64,000 nucleotides of DNA from contig JARKUZ010000024.1 in the NCBI GenBank assembly GCA_029851945.1, positions 1 through 64,000 of the forward strand, read 5' to 3'. Position 1 is the first letter of the stretch, and each line of letters begins with the position of its first letter. Under the pieces are notes generated by a model that was not told the origin of the DNA, searched no databases, and worked only from the letters and a program-made list of their open reading frames with translations. The DNA comes from Terrisporobacter sp. GTDB taxonomy: Bacteria > Bacillota_A > Clostridia > Peptostreptococcales > Peptostreptococcaceae. The position numbers were made by a program, and so were the translations under genes. This document shows, one piece after another, positions 1 through 9,190 of this stretch.

Positions 1-1127
1 CCTATAGTATTTTCAATATCTTCTTTTGGCGTATATGGTGTAAAACTATACATATAATCCCACTCAAAAGGCGTTATCTCTTTGAAATCATCTACTGTTA
101 ATTCTTTATCTTCACTTTTTTCAACTAAAGTATCTACTTGTGTTACAAATTTTGTTGAATTATTTTTCCAGTTATTATCAGGATTTGAAATTAAAAATAT
201 ACTCATACCAACAACTAGCGTAAATACCGATACTATAGCCCAAAACTTTGGTTTCTTGTAATTTAACACATTTTTTATTCTTGATTTAGTACTATTTTCT
301 CCAAAAGCAATAGGAGATGCAAAAGATACTTTCTTGTCTGTTGCCAGTGACAATAATGAATTACTATAATCTACTTTTATATTATCTCCTAGTTTTTTTA
401 TTACTTTTTCATCGCAAGACATTTCCATATCTTTGCTCATAAGAATAAAACTTATCCACATAATAGGGTTAAACCAATGAATTGTTAATAATAAAGATGA
501 AATTAATTTTGTTATGTAATCAAATCTCTTTATATGAATTTTCTCATGTTCAATTATGTACTGTCTTTCTTTTTTCTTTAATGATGTGGGTATATAGATT
601 TTAGTTCTTATAAATCCACATACAAATGCGGTGTCTATTCTATCTGATTCATAAATATTATTTTCTATAAGTGTGGCTGTTTTTATCTTAGCTAATAATT
701 TTATGTAAGACACAATTCCAATAACAAGTAGTACTTGTATTCCAATTATCCAAATTATAGTACTTATATTAAAAATATTTTCTAATAAACTTAAATCTAC
801 AACTTCCATTGTAACATCAGATATAGAATTTTTAGAGTTAAAATTCATGGGAACTGATATGACTTCTAAAACTTCTGTTGCTGCATCTACATAACTTATA
901 TTTTGAAAATCTCCTAGACCTCTATTAAATAAATTAAAAATACTAAATTCCGATATAAAAGATATGGGACTTACTAATCTAAATAAAACTACTCCCCATA
1001 AAATAAAGGAAAAAATCTTTGGAGATTTCCTAAGAAAAATTCGTGCTACCATAACAGCAATTGCAACATAACTTGCTGTTATACTTAAATCTAATACTTG
1101 TTTAAATAAATCTTGCAATAAATTCAT
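1..1127 (-). CDS. BlaR1-like M56 family sensor/protease, 3' end cut by window
   Basis: I translated the minus strand from the ATG at 1127, which follows a GGGAGGG ribosome site. The frame stays open to base 1, so the C-terminus lies outside the window. The N-terminal part holds several hydrophobic segments. A zinc-protease HExxH motif follows (HEKIHIKRFD, near residue 190-200), then a further hydrophobic stretch after the SKIKNVLN-like segment. This layout is that of M56/BlaR1-MecR1 membrane proteases, which sense a ligand and inactivate the partner repressor. The BlaI-type gene lies directly upstream (1193-1555) in the same orientation, the usual blaI-blaR pairing. No penicillin-binding sensor domain is visible in the part present, so the ligand cannot be stated. 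Confidence 0.85.
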   Translation of the reverse strand, partial: MNLLQDLFKQVLDLSITASYVAIAVMVARIFLRKSPKIFSFILWGVVLFRLVSPISFISEFSIFNLFNRGLGDFQNISYVDAATEVLEVISVPMNFNSKNSISDVTMEVVDLSLLENIFNISTIIWIIGIQVLLVIGIVSYIKLLAKIKTATLIENNIYESDRIDTAFVCGFIRTKIYIPTSLKKKERQYIIEHEKIHIKRFDYITKLISSLLLTIHWFNPIMWISFILMSKDMEMSCDEKVIKKLGDNIKVDYSNSLLSLATDKKVSFASPIAFGENSTKSRIKNVLNYKKPKFWAIVSVFTLVVGMSIFLISNPDNNWKNNSTKFVTQVDTLVEKSEDKELTVDDFKEITPFEWDYMYSFTPYTPKEDIENTI

Positions 1128-1192
1128 AGATCTTTCCCTCCCTGCTTAATTATTAACCTTGAAGCTATCTACATCCTTATTAAATATAAATT

Positions 1193-1555
1193 TTACTCTT
1201 CTCTATGTGAATCTATAAGTTTTTTTAATTCCTCTGCTTCTTCTCTTGAAATCTTTTTATCACCAAAAAATGCAGTTAAAAATTTAGGTAAAGAACCTCC
1301 AAAAGATTTATCTACAACTTCATGACTTTCATATCTTTGTGTTTCCTCTTTTTTTATAATAGCTGTTACAATTGTTTTTTCATTTTTTAAAATTCCCCTA
1401 TTACACAACTTGCGTAAGACTGTATATGTAGTAGATTTTTTCCACCCAAGTTTATCATTACAAACTTTGACTAAGTCTCCAGATCCAATAGGCTCTCTTT
1501 CCCAAATAATATTCATAAATTTTAACTCTGCGTCAAATAATTTATACTTTTCCAT
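1193..1555 (-). CDS. BlaI/MecI/CopY family transcriptional repressor
   Basis: The 120-residue protein has the size and winged-helix pattern of BlaI/MecI repressors: an N-terminal DNA-binding part (AELKFMNIIWEREPIGSGD, then GWKKSTTYTVLRKL) and a C-terminal dimerisation tail rich in charged residues (SREEAEELKKLID). The WKKSTTYTVLRKL recognition region is close to the family pattern for binding paired palindromes. It is followed by the M56 protease gene, so protease-driven release of repression is expected. Two palindromes immediately upstream fit autoregulation. Regulated targets beyond this pair are not visible. Confidence 0.9.
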   Translation of the reverse strand: MEKYKLFDAELKFMNIIWEREPIGSGDLVKVCNDKLGWKKSTTYTVLRKLCNRGILKNEKTIVTAIIKKEETQRYESHEVVDKSFGGSLPKFLTAFFGDKKISREEAEELKKLIDSHREE

Positions 1556-1568
1556 ATACCCTCCTTTG

Positions 1569-1613
1569 GTTTATTGTAATAAACTAACTTAATCCAAGTT
1601 TATCATAATAAAC
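1569..1613. promoter_or_regulatory. Paired palindromic operators for the BlaI-type repressor
   Basis: Two 16-bp inverted repeats, GTTTATTGTAATAAAC (1569-1584) and GTTTATCATAATAAAC (1598-1613), start 29 bp apart just upstream of the repressor ATG. Shared arms are GTTTAT and ATAAAC. The spacing of about three helical turns suits two dimers. Binding by this BlaI protein is inference from position. Confidence 0.7.
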
Positions 1614-1703
1614 CAATTGTGTCTATATTTATAAAAATAATTATTATTTAAAAAGTAATTGCAAATAAGTAACGTAACTTTTAATAATAAATAATATCTC
1701 TAC

Positions 1704-1735
1704 AAAAAAAGTAGATAAGTATTTCACCTATCTAC
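1704..1735 (-). terminator. Rho-independent terminator after the hydrolase gene
   Basis: On the minus strand GTAGATAG and CTTATCTAC arms close a hairpin (1711-1735) followed by a run of seven U. It lies just past the stop of the gene at 1754-2704. Confidence 0.8.
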
Positions 1736-1753
1736 CACTTTTACTCAATTATT

Positions 1754-2704
1754 TTAAGCTTTTACACCACAGATTTCTGAATATTTACTTTCTAACCAAG
1801 AAATCACATCATTTATAACTTCTTCTTTATTTATCTCATTTAGCATTTCATGTCTTCCATCTTTATAAAGTTTACAGCTTAGGTCTTTTACACCTAAATT
1901 ATCATATCTATCTCTTAATCTATGTACTCCTTTTCCATTTTCACCAACTGGATCTTTATCTCCTGATATTATGTATATAGGTAAATTCTTAGGTACTTTT
2001 TTAAGATTATCTTTATCTTCTATTTCTTGCAACCCTTTTATGAAATCATAGAAAAATCCGCAAGTAAATAGCACTCCACAAAATGGATCGTCTATGTATT
2101 TTTGTACTTCTTTTTCATCTCTACTTAACCAGTCAAATTCAGTCTTAGCTGGTTTAAAGTTTCTATTATGTCCTCCAAAAATTAAACTGTCTAGCTTTTT
2201 ACTTCTGTATCTTCTTCCATGTTTTTTAATTTCCACACTTGCTATTAATTCTGCAGCCTTTAATTTAATTCCATGTTTTCCATTTGAACCAGATAAAACT
2301 AATCCATCTAAATTTTCACCATATTCCATTATGTATCTTTGACTAGCAAAAGATCCCATACTATGTCCAAACAAGAATACTGGTAAATCTTCATGTTCTT
2401 CTTTTATTATATTTGTAAGTGTATTCATATCTTTAACCAGACATGTAAATCCATCTTTTTCAGCTAGATATCCCACATTATCAATTACTTTTGCTGTTTG
2501 TCCATGTCCTCTATGGTCATTTATGTATACTATGTAACCTTGCTCAGTTAAGTTTTTTGCAAACTCTTCATATCTTATTGCTGTTTCTGACATGCCATGA
2601 GCTATTTGTATTACTGCTTTTGGTTCTATTTCTTCATGTGACCATTTGTACACATGTATGTCTAAGTTTTCTTCACCTTTAAAGTAAAATTCTTTACAAT
2701 TCAT
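1754..2704 (-). CDS. Alpha/beta hydrolase, monoacylglycerol lipase / lysophospholipase-like
   Basis: The 316-residue protein is a serine hydrolase of the MGL/lysophospholipase type (Hydrolase_4). The oxyanion segment IAHGMSE is near residue 35, followed by the INDHRGHGQT strand-turn motif. The nucleophile elbow is GHSMGS at 113-118 (Ser115). The acid is probably the Asp in SGDKDPVG (near 250) and the base the His in DGRHEML (near 285). There is no signal peptide, so it is probably cytosolic and acts on monoacylglycerols or lysolipids. It stands alone, with its own terminator downstream and about 100 bp to the dhaKL stop. The exact substrate is not inferable. Confidence 0.88.
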   Translation of the reverse strand: MNCKEFYFKGEENLDIHVYKWSHEEIEPKAVIQIAHGMSETAIRYEEFAKNLTEQGYIVYINDHRGHGQTAKVIDNVGYLAEKDGFTCLVKDMNTLTNIIKEEHEDLPVFLFGHSMGSFASQRYIMEYGENLDGLVLSGSNGKHGIKLKAAELIASVEIKKHGRRYRSKKLDSLIFGGHNRNFKPAKTEFDWLSRDEKEVQKYIDDPFCGVLFTCGFFYDFIKGLQEIEDKDNLKKVPKNLPIYIISGDKDPVGENGKGVHRLRDRYDNLGVKDLSCKLYKDGRHEMLNEINKEEVINDVISWLESKYSEICGVKA

Positions 2705-2809
2705 ATTTATATCTCCCTATACTTCTTTAATATCATAATTATACTAAATTAGGCTTATAAATACTATATTTTACAGTTGTATTTATAAGACTAAATGTTA
2801 GCTAAATAT

Positions 2810-4567
2810 TTATATATTTATTGATCTTGATATTTCAGTAAATATAACTCCAAGACCATAAGCCCCTGCATCAGGATACCCTAAACTTCTATCTCCCACA
2901 GTACCTGCACGTCCCATACGAGCTACTATTTCTTCTGTTGATTTTGCCCCTTTAACTGCAGCATTTGATCCTTTTTCAAAAGCTACTTTAAAGTTATCTT
3001 TATTCTTAGCACTTTCAACTAAAGCATCTGCGCATGGTACTAAGGCATCTATAAGAGTTTTATCTCCTACTACTGCTCCACGGCCAAATGAACGCTCTCC
3101 AGTATCTTGTATTCCTTTAACTGAAGCTTGAATCATATTTGCAAAATCTTCAATAGTTAATACTTCTTTATTTGCTACAAATTTAGATGCAGCTCTAAAT
3201 GCACTTCCCCATATTGGTCCAGAAGCCCCTCCGCAATGTTCCATAATTACCATAGAACAAGCATCCAAGAATTTACTAATATTAATATCTTTATCAGAAA
3301 GTATTTCCTTCCATTCTCTTTTTAATTGTTTAAATCCTTTAGCAACACTCATACCAAAGTCTCCATCACCAGCATGAGAGTCTAGTTCACAAAATGGCAC
3401 TTCGTTTTCTATTATAACTTCACTCATTTTATCTACTATATAAATCATATTGTCTAAAGTTATATTTTTATTTTCTATTTTAGAGAATCTTTCATCAGTT
3501 TCCACTTTAAAACTAACTTCTACTTCTTTCTCCTCATCATTTACATCTGTATATTCCACAGATTCAACATGATTTTTTACCTTAAATGATGGAGTATCAC
3601 TTTCTTCTGATAATAATTTTTTAAGCTCGTTATCTAATTTCATTATTGATACAGAAGCTCCAGCCATATCTATACTAGTCATATAGTTTCCAACAAAAGT
3701 TCTATAAATTTTTATTTTTCTTTTGGATAATTCTCTTGTAACTGAGTTATTAAATAAATATAATTCTTGTAAAGGTGTTCCACCAAATCCATTTATTAAT
3801 AAAGCTATCTCTTCTTGTTTATCTTCAATTTTCATATCTTTTAAAATATCATCTACTATTCTTTTAGCTAATTCATCTGCTGTACACATTTTTTCTCTTT
3901 TTATTCCTGGCTCTCCATGTATACCAACACCAAATTCTAATTCATCATCAGCTATATTAAATGTTGGTGTACCTTTGGCTGGTACTGTACAAGATGTTAA
4001 AGCAAATCCTAGGCTTCTTACATTATCTATTGCTTTTTGTGCCACTTTTTTAACTTCTTCCAATGACATACCTTGCTCTGATGCTGCACCTGCTATTTTA
4101 TGAACTAATACAGTCCCTGCAACTCCACGACGTCCTACTGTATATAAACTATCTTCAACAGCTATATCATCATCTACTTTTACATAATCTACTTTTATTC
4201 CATCTTCACTTGCTAAATAAGCTGCATTTTTAAAATTCATCATATCTCCACTATAGTTTTTAATTATTAATAGTGTCCCTTTTTCACTGGCAGTAGCCTT
4301 AATAGCTTGATATACTTGTATTTGAGATGGTGAAGCAAACACATCACCACATACAGCAGCATCCAGCATACCCTTACCTATAAATCCAGCATGAGCTGGT
4401 TCATGACCGCTTCCTCCACCACTTATTAAGCTAACTTTATTTTTATCTATATCTCTTTTCTTAATTACTTTATATTTTTTTACAAATTCTAATTCTGGAT
4501 GAGCCATAGCTATACCATTACACATCTCCATTACTACTGTTTCTGGTCTATTGATTAATTTTTTCAT
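2810..4567 (-). CDS. Dihydroxyacetone kinase, DhaK-DhaL fusion, ATP-dependent type
   Basis: The 585-residue protein phosphorylates dihydroxyacetone to DHAP. The N-terminal DhaK half has the GGGSGHEPAHAGF substrate site (50-62) and the IHGEPGI segment whose His217 should bind DHA covalently. After a charged linker (about 330-365), the DhaL half has the nucleotide and Mg motif with Asp396, Asp401 and Asp403 (LDSHAGDGDFG). The fused K-L order is that of the ATP-using single-chain kinases rather than the PTS-dependent DhaKLM. It lies 19 bp downstream of glycerol dehydrogenase in the same operon, giving the two-step route glycerol to DHA to DHAP. No DhaM is present here, in line with ATP use. Confidence 0.93.
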   Translation of the reverse strand: MKKLINRPETVVMEMCNGIAMAHPELEFVKKYKVIKKRDIDKNKVSLISGGGSGHEPAHAGFIGKGMLDAAVCGDVFASPSQIQVYQAIKATASEKGTLLIIKNYSGDMMNFKNAAYLASEDGIKVDYVKVDDDIAVEDSLYTVGRRGVAGTVLVHKIAGAASEQGMSLEEVKKVAQKAIDNVRSLGFALTSCTVPAKGTPTFNIADDELEFGVGIHGEPGIKREKMCTADELAKRIVDDILKDMKIEDKQEEIALLINGFGGTPLQELYLFNNSVTRELSKRKIKIYRTFVGNYMTSIDMAGASVSIMKLDNELKKLLSEESDTPSFKVKNHVESVEYTDVNDEEKEVEVSFKVETDERFSKIENKNITLDNMIYIVDKMSEVIIENEVPFCELDSHAGDGDFGMSVAKGFKQLKREWKEILSDKDINISKFLDACSMVIMEHCGGASGPIWGSAFRAASKFVANKEVLTIEDFANMIQASVKGIQDTGERSFGRGAVVGDKTLIDALVPCADALVESAKNKDNFKVAFEKGSNAAVKGAKSTEEIVARMGRAGTVGDRSLGYPDAGAYGLGVIFTEISRSINI

Positions 4568-4586
4568 TTTTTCACCTCTAATGTCC

Positions 4587-5717
4587 CTATTTATTAGCTT
4601 TATAATTTCTACCTAATCTGTCTGCTGTAATTATTGCAGCTGCCACTGACTCCACACTTATTGGGAATGGCATAGAATGCACTGATTCTTCAGCTATACA
4701 AGATTTTTCAGCAACTTCCATTAATTCTTCTTCACTTATTTCATCTACACCTATATCAGATAAACAAACTGGAAGACCTACTTCTAAACAGAAATCTAAA
4801 ACTTGATTTATTTCTTCTTCTGGAGCATTTTCAAGAACTAATTGTGCTAATGTTCCAAAAGCAACTTTTTCTCCATGGAAGTATTTATGCGTTCCTTCTA
4901 ATATAGTTAGTCCATCATGTATTGCATGAGCAGCAGCTAGTCCACCACTTTCAAATCCAAGACCTGATAAAAGTATATTTGCTTCTATTATATTTTCAAG
5001 TGCTGGAGTTACTAAGTTACAGTCTGATGATACCTTTGCTTTTGCCCCATCACTTAGAAGAGTTTCATAACATAATTTTGCAAGGGCAAGAGCTGTATTA
5101 GTGCCTTTAGCTGGTGAGCAAAGCCCTTCTCTAGCCCCACAAGGTAGACCTGCATTTACATTTGAGTAAGAGTTTGCAGTTGCTCTTGCTTCAAAATAAG
5201 TTGATAAAGCATCTCCCATGCCTGATACAAGGAAACGAGTAGGTGCTTTTGCTATTACTGTTGTATCTATAAGAACTACACTCGGACTTTGTTTGAAATA
5301 TGCATAATCATCAAAAGCTCCATCTGGAGTATATAATACTGCTGAATGACTAGTTGGTGCATCTGTTGCCGCAATTGTTGGAACTATTATTAAAGCTTCA
5401 CCTTGGGCAACACATTTAGCAGTATCTATTGCTTTTCCACCACCAAGACCTATTGTACAAGCACACTGATTTTCTTTTGCTACCTCTTGTAATCTTGCAA
5501 CTTCTTGTCTCGAACACTCACCTTTAAATCCACTTTCCACAAATTTAATTCCAAATTTTTCGCTAGTCTTATCTAGTTTATCTTTAACACGTGCCACATC
5601 ATCTGGATGAGCTATTAATAATGCAGACTCTCCAAATGTTTTTACAAAATAACCTAAGTTTAATAATTCATCCTCACCTTGAACATATTTAGTTGGACAT
5701 ATAAATGCTTTTCTCAT
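4587..5717 (-). CDS. gldA: Glycerol dehydrogenase (NAD+, Zn-dependent)
   Basis: The protein, about 376 residues, belongs to the iron/zinc alcohol dehydrogenase superfamily, glycerol dehydrogenase branch. The NAD-binding loop is GLGGGKAIDTAK (about 90-101). Metal ligands are visible as the Asp in SGMGDALSTYFEA, the His in AAAHAIHDGL and the His in YFHGEKVAFG. It oxidises glycerol to dihydroxyacetone, the substrate of the kinase encoded next. I place the start at the ATG at 5717 (MRKAFICPTKY) with AGGAG ten bases upstream. A TTG two codons earlier is possible. The PocR-type regulator upstream is probably its activator. Confidence 0.93.
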   Translation of the reverse strand: MRKAFICPTKYVQGEDELLNLGYFVKTFGESALLIAHPDDVARVKDKLDKTSEKFGIKFVESGFKGECSRQEVARLQEVAKENQCACTIGLGGGKAIDTAKCVAQGEALIIVPTIAATDAPTSHSAVLYTPDGAFDDYAYFKQSPSVVLIDTTVIAKAPTRFLVSGMGDALSTYFEARATANSYSNVNAGLPCGAREGLCSPAKGTNTALALAKLCYETLLSDGAKAKVSSDCNLVTPALENIIEANILLSGLGFESGGLAAAHAIHDGLTILEGTHKYFHGEKVAFGTLAQLVLENAPEEEINQVLDFCLEVGLPVCLSDIGVDEISEEELMEVAEKSCIAEESVHSMPFPISVESVAAAIITADRLGRNYKANK

Positions 5718-6049
5718 AATCAATTAACTCCTATCTATTTAATCTAATATTTTTTATTTATTACTTAAACTTTAATTAAATTATAATATCGTTTTCCTTT
5801 TTCTACATTAGACTAGAATGTCATAAAATTACAATATAAGGTCGTAATTTTATTAACTAAAACTGTAAAATTGTAATATTTCTACTTTTCGTTAATTAGT
5901 TAACTTGCTTTGATTTATTTAAAATTAATAAGTCCTATCTATCTTTTTATTTAATTTATTCTTTCAAAAAGTCTAAAAATGTCTAAATATGAATGAAAGC
6001 TAAATAATATACTTTACCTGAAATATGATTATCCATAATAATAAAAAAA
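5718..6049 (-). promoter_or_regulatory. gldA-dhaKL promoter region with direct repeats
   Basis: This 330-bp gap holds the presumed gldA promoter. A 10-bp direct repeat, GTCTAAAAAT-GTCTAAATAT (5971-5990), looks like the head-to-tail half sites used by AraC-family activators. An inverted pair AAAATTAC / GTAATTTT lies near 5825-5851. Assigning these to the adjacent AraC-type regulator is inference. Confidence 0.45.
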
Positions 6050-6086
6050 CTGTAAGGTAAATAAATATAAATTATTTGCCTTACAG
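6050..6086 (-). terminator. Terminator after the PocR-type regulator
   Basis: CTGTAAGGCAAATAA and its complement form a long hairpin. On the minus strand it is followed by a seven-U run, and it lies between the regulator stop and the gldA promoter region. Confidence 0.8.
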
Positions 6087-6126
6087 CTTTACTATAATCA
6101 TCTTAAAAATTCATTAATTTTGTTAA

Positions 6127-7158
6127 TTATTTATTTTTATAGTATTTTCTATATATGGATGGGGTAACTCCCTCATATTTCTTAAATATTTTTATAAAAT
6201 ATCCTGTTTCATTGAATCCAAGATCTTCACTTATTTCATTAATAGTTAAATCAGTTTCTTCTAAAAGATTTTTAGACCATTTAATTTTAAGTTTTGATAT
6301 GTAGTTAGAAAAACTTTCTCCCATTTCTTTTGAAAACAGTCTACTAAAATAACTTTGACTTACATGGCATACTTTAGCTAACTTCTCAACAGTTATATTT
6401 TCACTCTTATTCTTATAAATATATTCTATTGCAGGCTTTAGAGTAGAACTTATATTTTTATTTATATTTTCTACTTCACTATCAGGTACATAGGAATCTA
6501 GCATGGCATTTGAAATTTCCCTTTTAATATTCTCAATATTATTTACTGTATATCCTTCAAATGTACTAGAATCTAACATTTTATTTGAGCTAATTGACTT
6601 TTTATACATTTCTAATATTAAATTTTTATCCAAAGCTTCTTCCACTAAGTAATTACATAAAGAAGATAACATATTAGCAATATTTTTTACTTGCTCATAA
6701 GTAAGTATTGGAAGTTCTTCGTAGTAATCTTTAAACTCTTCCAAGACTTCATTGGCTATACTATCATGTGATGTACTAATTATTTTCTCCATGTCTTTTG
6801 TTTTATCTTCTAATAATTTTACTTGACCTGCCATTATAGCTCCCATATACTTTCCATCAATTATAATGGGTATAGCAACATCAATTATATTGTAGTGACA
6901 TAAATATATATAAGGTTTATTTAATCGTACAGCCTCTAATCCACCTCTTGCATCACATTTTTGACAGTATTTTACCATATGAGGATGATTTCTTACTGAT
7001 TCACAAAATTTAGAACAACCACTATGTTCGGTTACTGGATTTCCTTTATAATCTACACTAATAATGGCCATGTTAGTAACTGAAAATATATCATCTTGTA
7101 GCTTCTGCCACTTCTTAAAATCTATTATTTTTTCTAAATTTATGCTGTCTTTTCCCAT
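6127..7158 (-). CDS. PocR-domain AraC-family transcriptional regulator
   Basis: The 343-residue protein has an N-terminal PocR-type sensory domain (about 10-170) with a cysteine cluster at Cys48, Cys52, Cys65 and Cys68, and a C-terminal AraC/XylS double helix-turn-helix (about 245-343; SQSYFSRLFSKEMGESF, then INEISEDLGFNETGYF). Known PocR-type activators respond to small diols or glycerol-linked metabolites and control B12-dependent diol or glycerol use. It sits upstream of glycerol dehydrogenase and DHA kinase, separated by a terminator, so it probably activates gldA-dhaKL from a distinct promoter. The ligand is inference. Confidence 0.88.
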   Translation of the reverse strand: MGKDSINLEKIIDFKKWQKLQDDIFSVTNMAIISVDYKGNPVTEHSGCSKFCESVRNHPHMVKYCQKCDARGGLEAVRLNKPYIYLCHYNIIDVAIPIIIDGKYMGAIMAGQVKLLEDKTKDMEKIISTSHDSIANEVLEEFKDYYEELPILTYEQVKNIANMLSSLCNYLVEEALDKNLILEMYKKSISSNKMLDSSTFEGYTVNNIENIKREISNAMLDSYVPDSEVENINKNISSTLKPAIEYIYKNKSENITVEKLAKVCHVSQSYFSRLFSKEMGESFSNYISKLKIKWSKNLLEETDLTINEISEDLGFNETGYFIKIFKKYEGVTPSIYRKYYKNK

Positions 7159-7206
7159 TATAAAAGTTCCCCCAAGTATAATATAGTTATGTTACTTTTC
7201 TTATAA

Positions 7207-7400
7207 TCAAGTTACATCAATCTCACTTTTCAAATATTCTATAAAGTCCTTCCCTATGTCTGATAATTCATCCCTGTTACGTTTAATATATCAAAAAAAT
7301 TTGCTCTTCACAAGGATAAATAGGAATTGAGAGTATTTCATAATATTCATACTTGTCTTTAATAAAACTACTACCTATTGAACAAAATTCTGTATATATA
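7207..7400 (-). pseudogene. Relic 3' end of a LysR-type regulator gene
   Basis: Read on the minus strand, this segment ends with KRNRDELSDIGKDFIEYL and a TGA at 7207-7209. It matches the C-terminus of the intact LysR at 9955-10878 (KRTRDELSNIGREFIEYL), and the nucleotide likeness continues for about 190 bp to the region aligned with 10150. In-frame stops break the rest and no DNA-binding part remains. It is a degraded paralogue, or a leftover of a duplication of the LysR locus. Confidence 0.75.
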
Positions 7401-7401
7401 A

Positions 7402-8347
7402 TTATGCATTATCTAAATTTTTACCAGCATTTATTTTTACATATAAAGCAGTAAGTAAGACTGCTATAGCCCAAGATACAGGATAGCTAATAGCTATACT
7501 TTTTAAGTCATACCATTTGCTAAGCATATATATCAGAAATACAATCCTAATTCAACAAAAACTAAACAAAGTAATAATCATCGGTGGTATAGAATGATGA
7601 AGTTAACATTATTGAACTACTTACTATTATAGTAACTATGACACTATAAATTATAGAGTACTTCACTCCTTCTTTTATCCTATCATATTGTTTAGCACCA
7701 TAGTTTTACCCAACAAAAGAGACTACTTCCTGACCTAGAGCTAGTATTGGTAAGTATATTATCATTTCTATTTTGAAATAAGCAGTAAAAGCAGCAATTG
7801 CATCTACTCCAAATCCATTTATATTAGATTGGATAATAATATTTGATAGAGCAATAACTATAGATTGAATTCCTGCTAGTACACCAATAGTAAGTATCCT
7901 ATTAAATGGTTTGTTATCAAAATTTTTAAAACTAATATTAAAGTTGACTTTTGACGTGTGTCTACAAATATGAATAATGTAAAGAATAGAAGCAAGAGTT
8001 TGAGATAAGAATGTACCTATTGCAGCGCCTTCCACTCCCATTTTGAAAAATCCAATAAATATTATATCTGCAATTATATTAGTACTACCACCTATAATTT
8101 GAAAGATCATAGGTGATTTGGAATCTCCTATAGCTCTTAAAATACCGGAACAAAGATTATATAAAACTATGGAAATCATACTCATCATATATATTCTTAA
8201 ATATCTAACAGCTATATCCATAATACTCGTTGGAGTGTTCATCAATCTTAGAAAAGTAGGCGCAAAAAACATTCCAATGAACATTAATATAGCTCCACCT
8301 ATAACTCCTGCAATAAAAACTATATTTATTACTTTTTCCACAGCCAC
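7402..8347 (-). pseudogene. MATE-family efflux pump, 5'-truncated and broken
   Basis: The open part (7706-8347) reads as the middle of a MATE multidrug exporter, with the family segment NLCSGILRAIGDSKSP and several membrane helices. Family members are about 440-450 residues; only about 213 are open here. After VVSFVG a TAA (7706-7708) replaces the conserved Gln of a GQNYGA-type motif. Beyond it the frame continues as NYGAKQYDRIKEGVKYS, then decays through frameshifts to a recognisable C-terminus (VKINAGKNLDNA, stop at 7402). The N-terminal half is missing and replaced at about 8331-8347 by the start of an ABC ATPase gene. Confidence 0.85.
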
Positions 8348-8489
8348 TTTCTCCTACTATGCAAAGAGTTTCTCCCTTATAAAAATTAAAGGATATATCT
8401 CTACAAGTAGTTAACACACTGTTATTGTGAGTTTTAAATTTCTTAGTCACATTTTTTAATTCTAGTACAACTTCATTTCCTTTAGACAT
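8331..8489 (-). pseudogene. OppF/DppF-like ABC ATPase, cut inside Walker A
   Basis: From the ATG at 8489 the sequence reads as the first 53 residues of a peptide/nickel-type ABC ATPase: VVLELKNVTKKF, then GESGCGKS. At the Walker A serine the homology stops and the sequence passes into the MATE relic. The junction is a short A-rich stretch with possible microhomology. The remaining three quarters (Q-loop, signature, Walker B) are absent. It overlaps the end of the OppD relic by a few bases, the usual oppD-oppF arrangement. Confidence 0.85.
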
Positions 8490-9173
8490 ATCTATTGCCT
8501 TGCTCTACGATTTTTCCATCTTTCATTACTACAATTTTATCTGCCATATATGTAGCTAATCCTAAGTTATGAGTAACAATTATTATACTTATCTCTAAGC
8601 TCAATCATTTGACGAATAATTTGATCTTGAGTAGTTACATCAAGAGCGCTTGTCGGTTCATCGGCTATTAATAATTCGGGTTTAAAAGTCATTGCCATGG
8701 TAATACCTATTCTTTGACGCATACCCTTACTTAATTGAAATGGGTAACTATTCATAATATTATTGATATTTGGTAACCTCATTTTATATAGCATTTGACT
8801 AGCTTTATCATAAGCTTCTTTTTTAGACATTTTTTCATGAGTTAAAATATATTCAACAAACTGAGCCCCCAATTTTTCTAATTGGATTTAACATAGAGCC
8901 ACAATCTTGGAATATCATAGAAAGTTTACTCCCTCTCTATTCATTCCATTAATCTTTAGAGAAGTTTAGTAATGACTCGTTTTGAAGCATTATATTTCCT
9001 TTTATAACCTTACCTTCTCCTTGAAGGAGACCTGCTCCCCCCTTATAAGCGTAGTTTTTTCCACTTTCACCTACAATACTTATGATTTCACCTTGCTTCA
9101 TATTAAGGTCAAAACCCTCGATAACAGGTTTGTTTTTACCGTACTGTATTGTAATATTTTTTATACTTAACAT
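8482..9173 (-). pseudogene. OppD/DppD-like ABC ATPase with frameshifts
   Basis: The gene starts at the ATG at 9173 (MLSIKNITIQYG) and is recognisable to about 8482, but in pieces. The Walker A region is damaged (GESGKNYAYKGG instead of GESGSGKT). Near 8870 a run of four G shifts the frame between SMIFQDCGSMLNPIRKIG and AQFVEYILTHEK. Near 8570 another shift separates MIELRDKYN from IVTHNLGLATYMADKIV. The signature QLSKGMRQRI and Walker B ELLIADEPTSALD are intact in the middle piece. At least three lesions make it inactive. Confidence 0.85.
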
Positions 9174-9190
9174 AAAAACCACCAAACATT

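Noticed and set aside
3723..4103. Plus-strand open frame of 126 codons
   Set aside because: It lies opposite the well-supported DhaKL gene. No start signals.
8118..8414. Plus-strand open frame of 98 codons over the pseudogene region
   Set aside because: It is antisense to the MATE/OppF relics and has no ribosome site.
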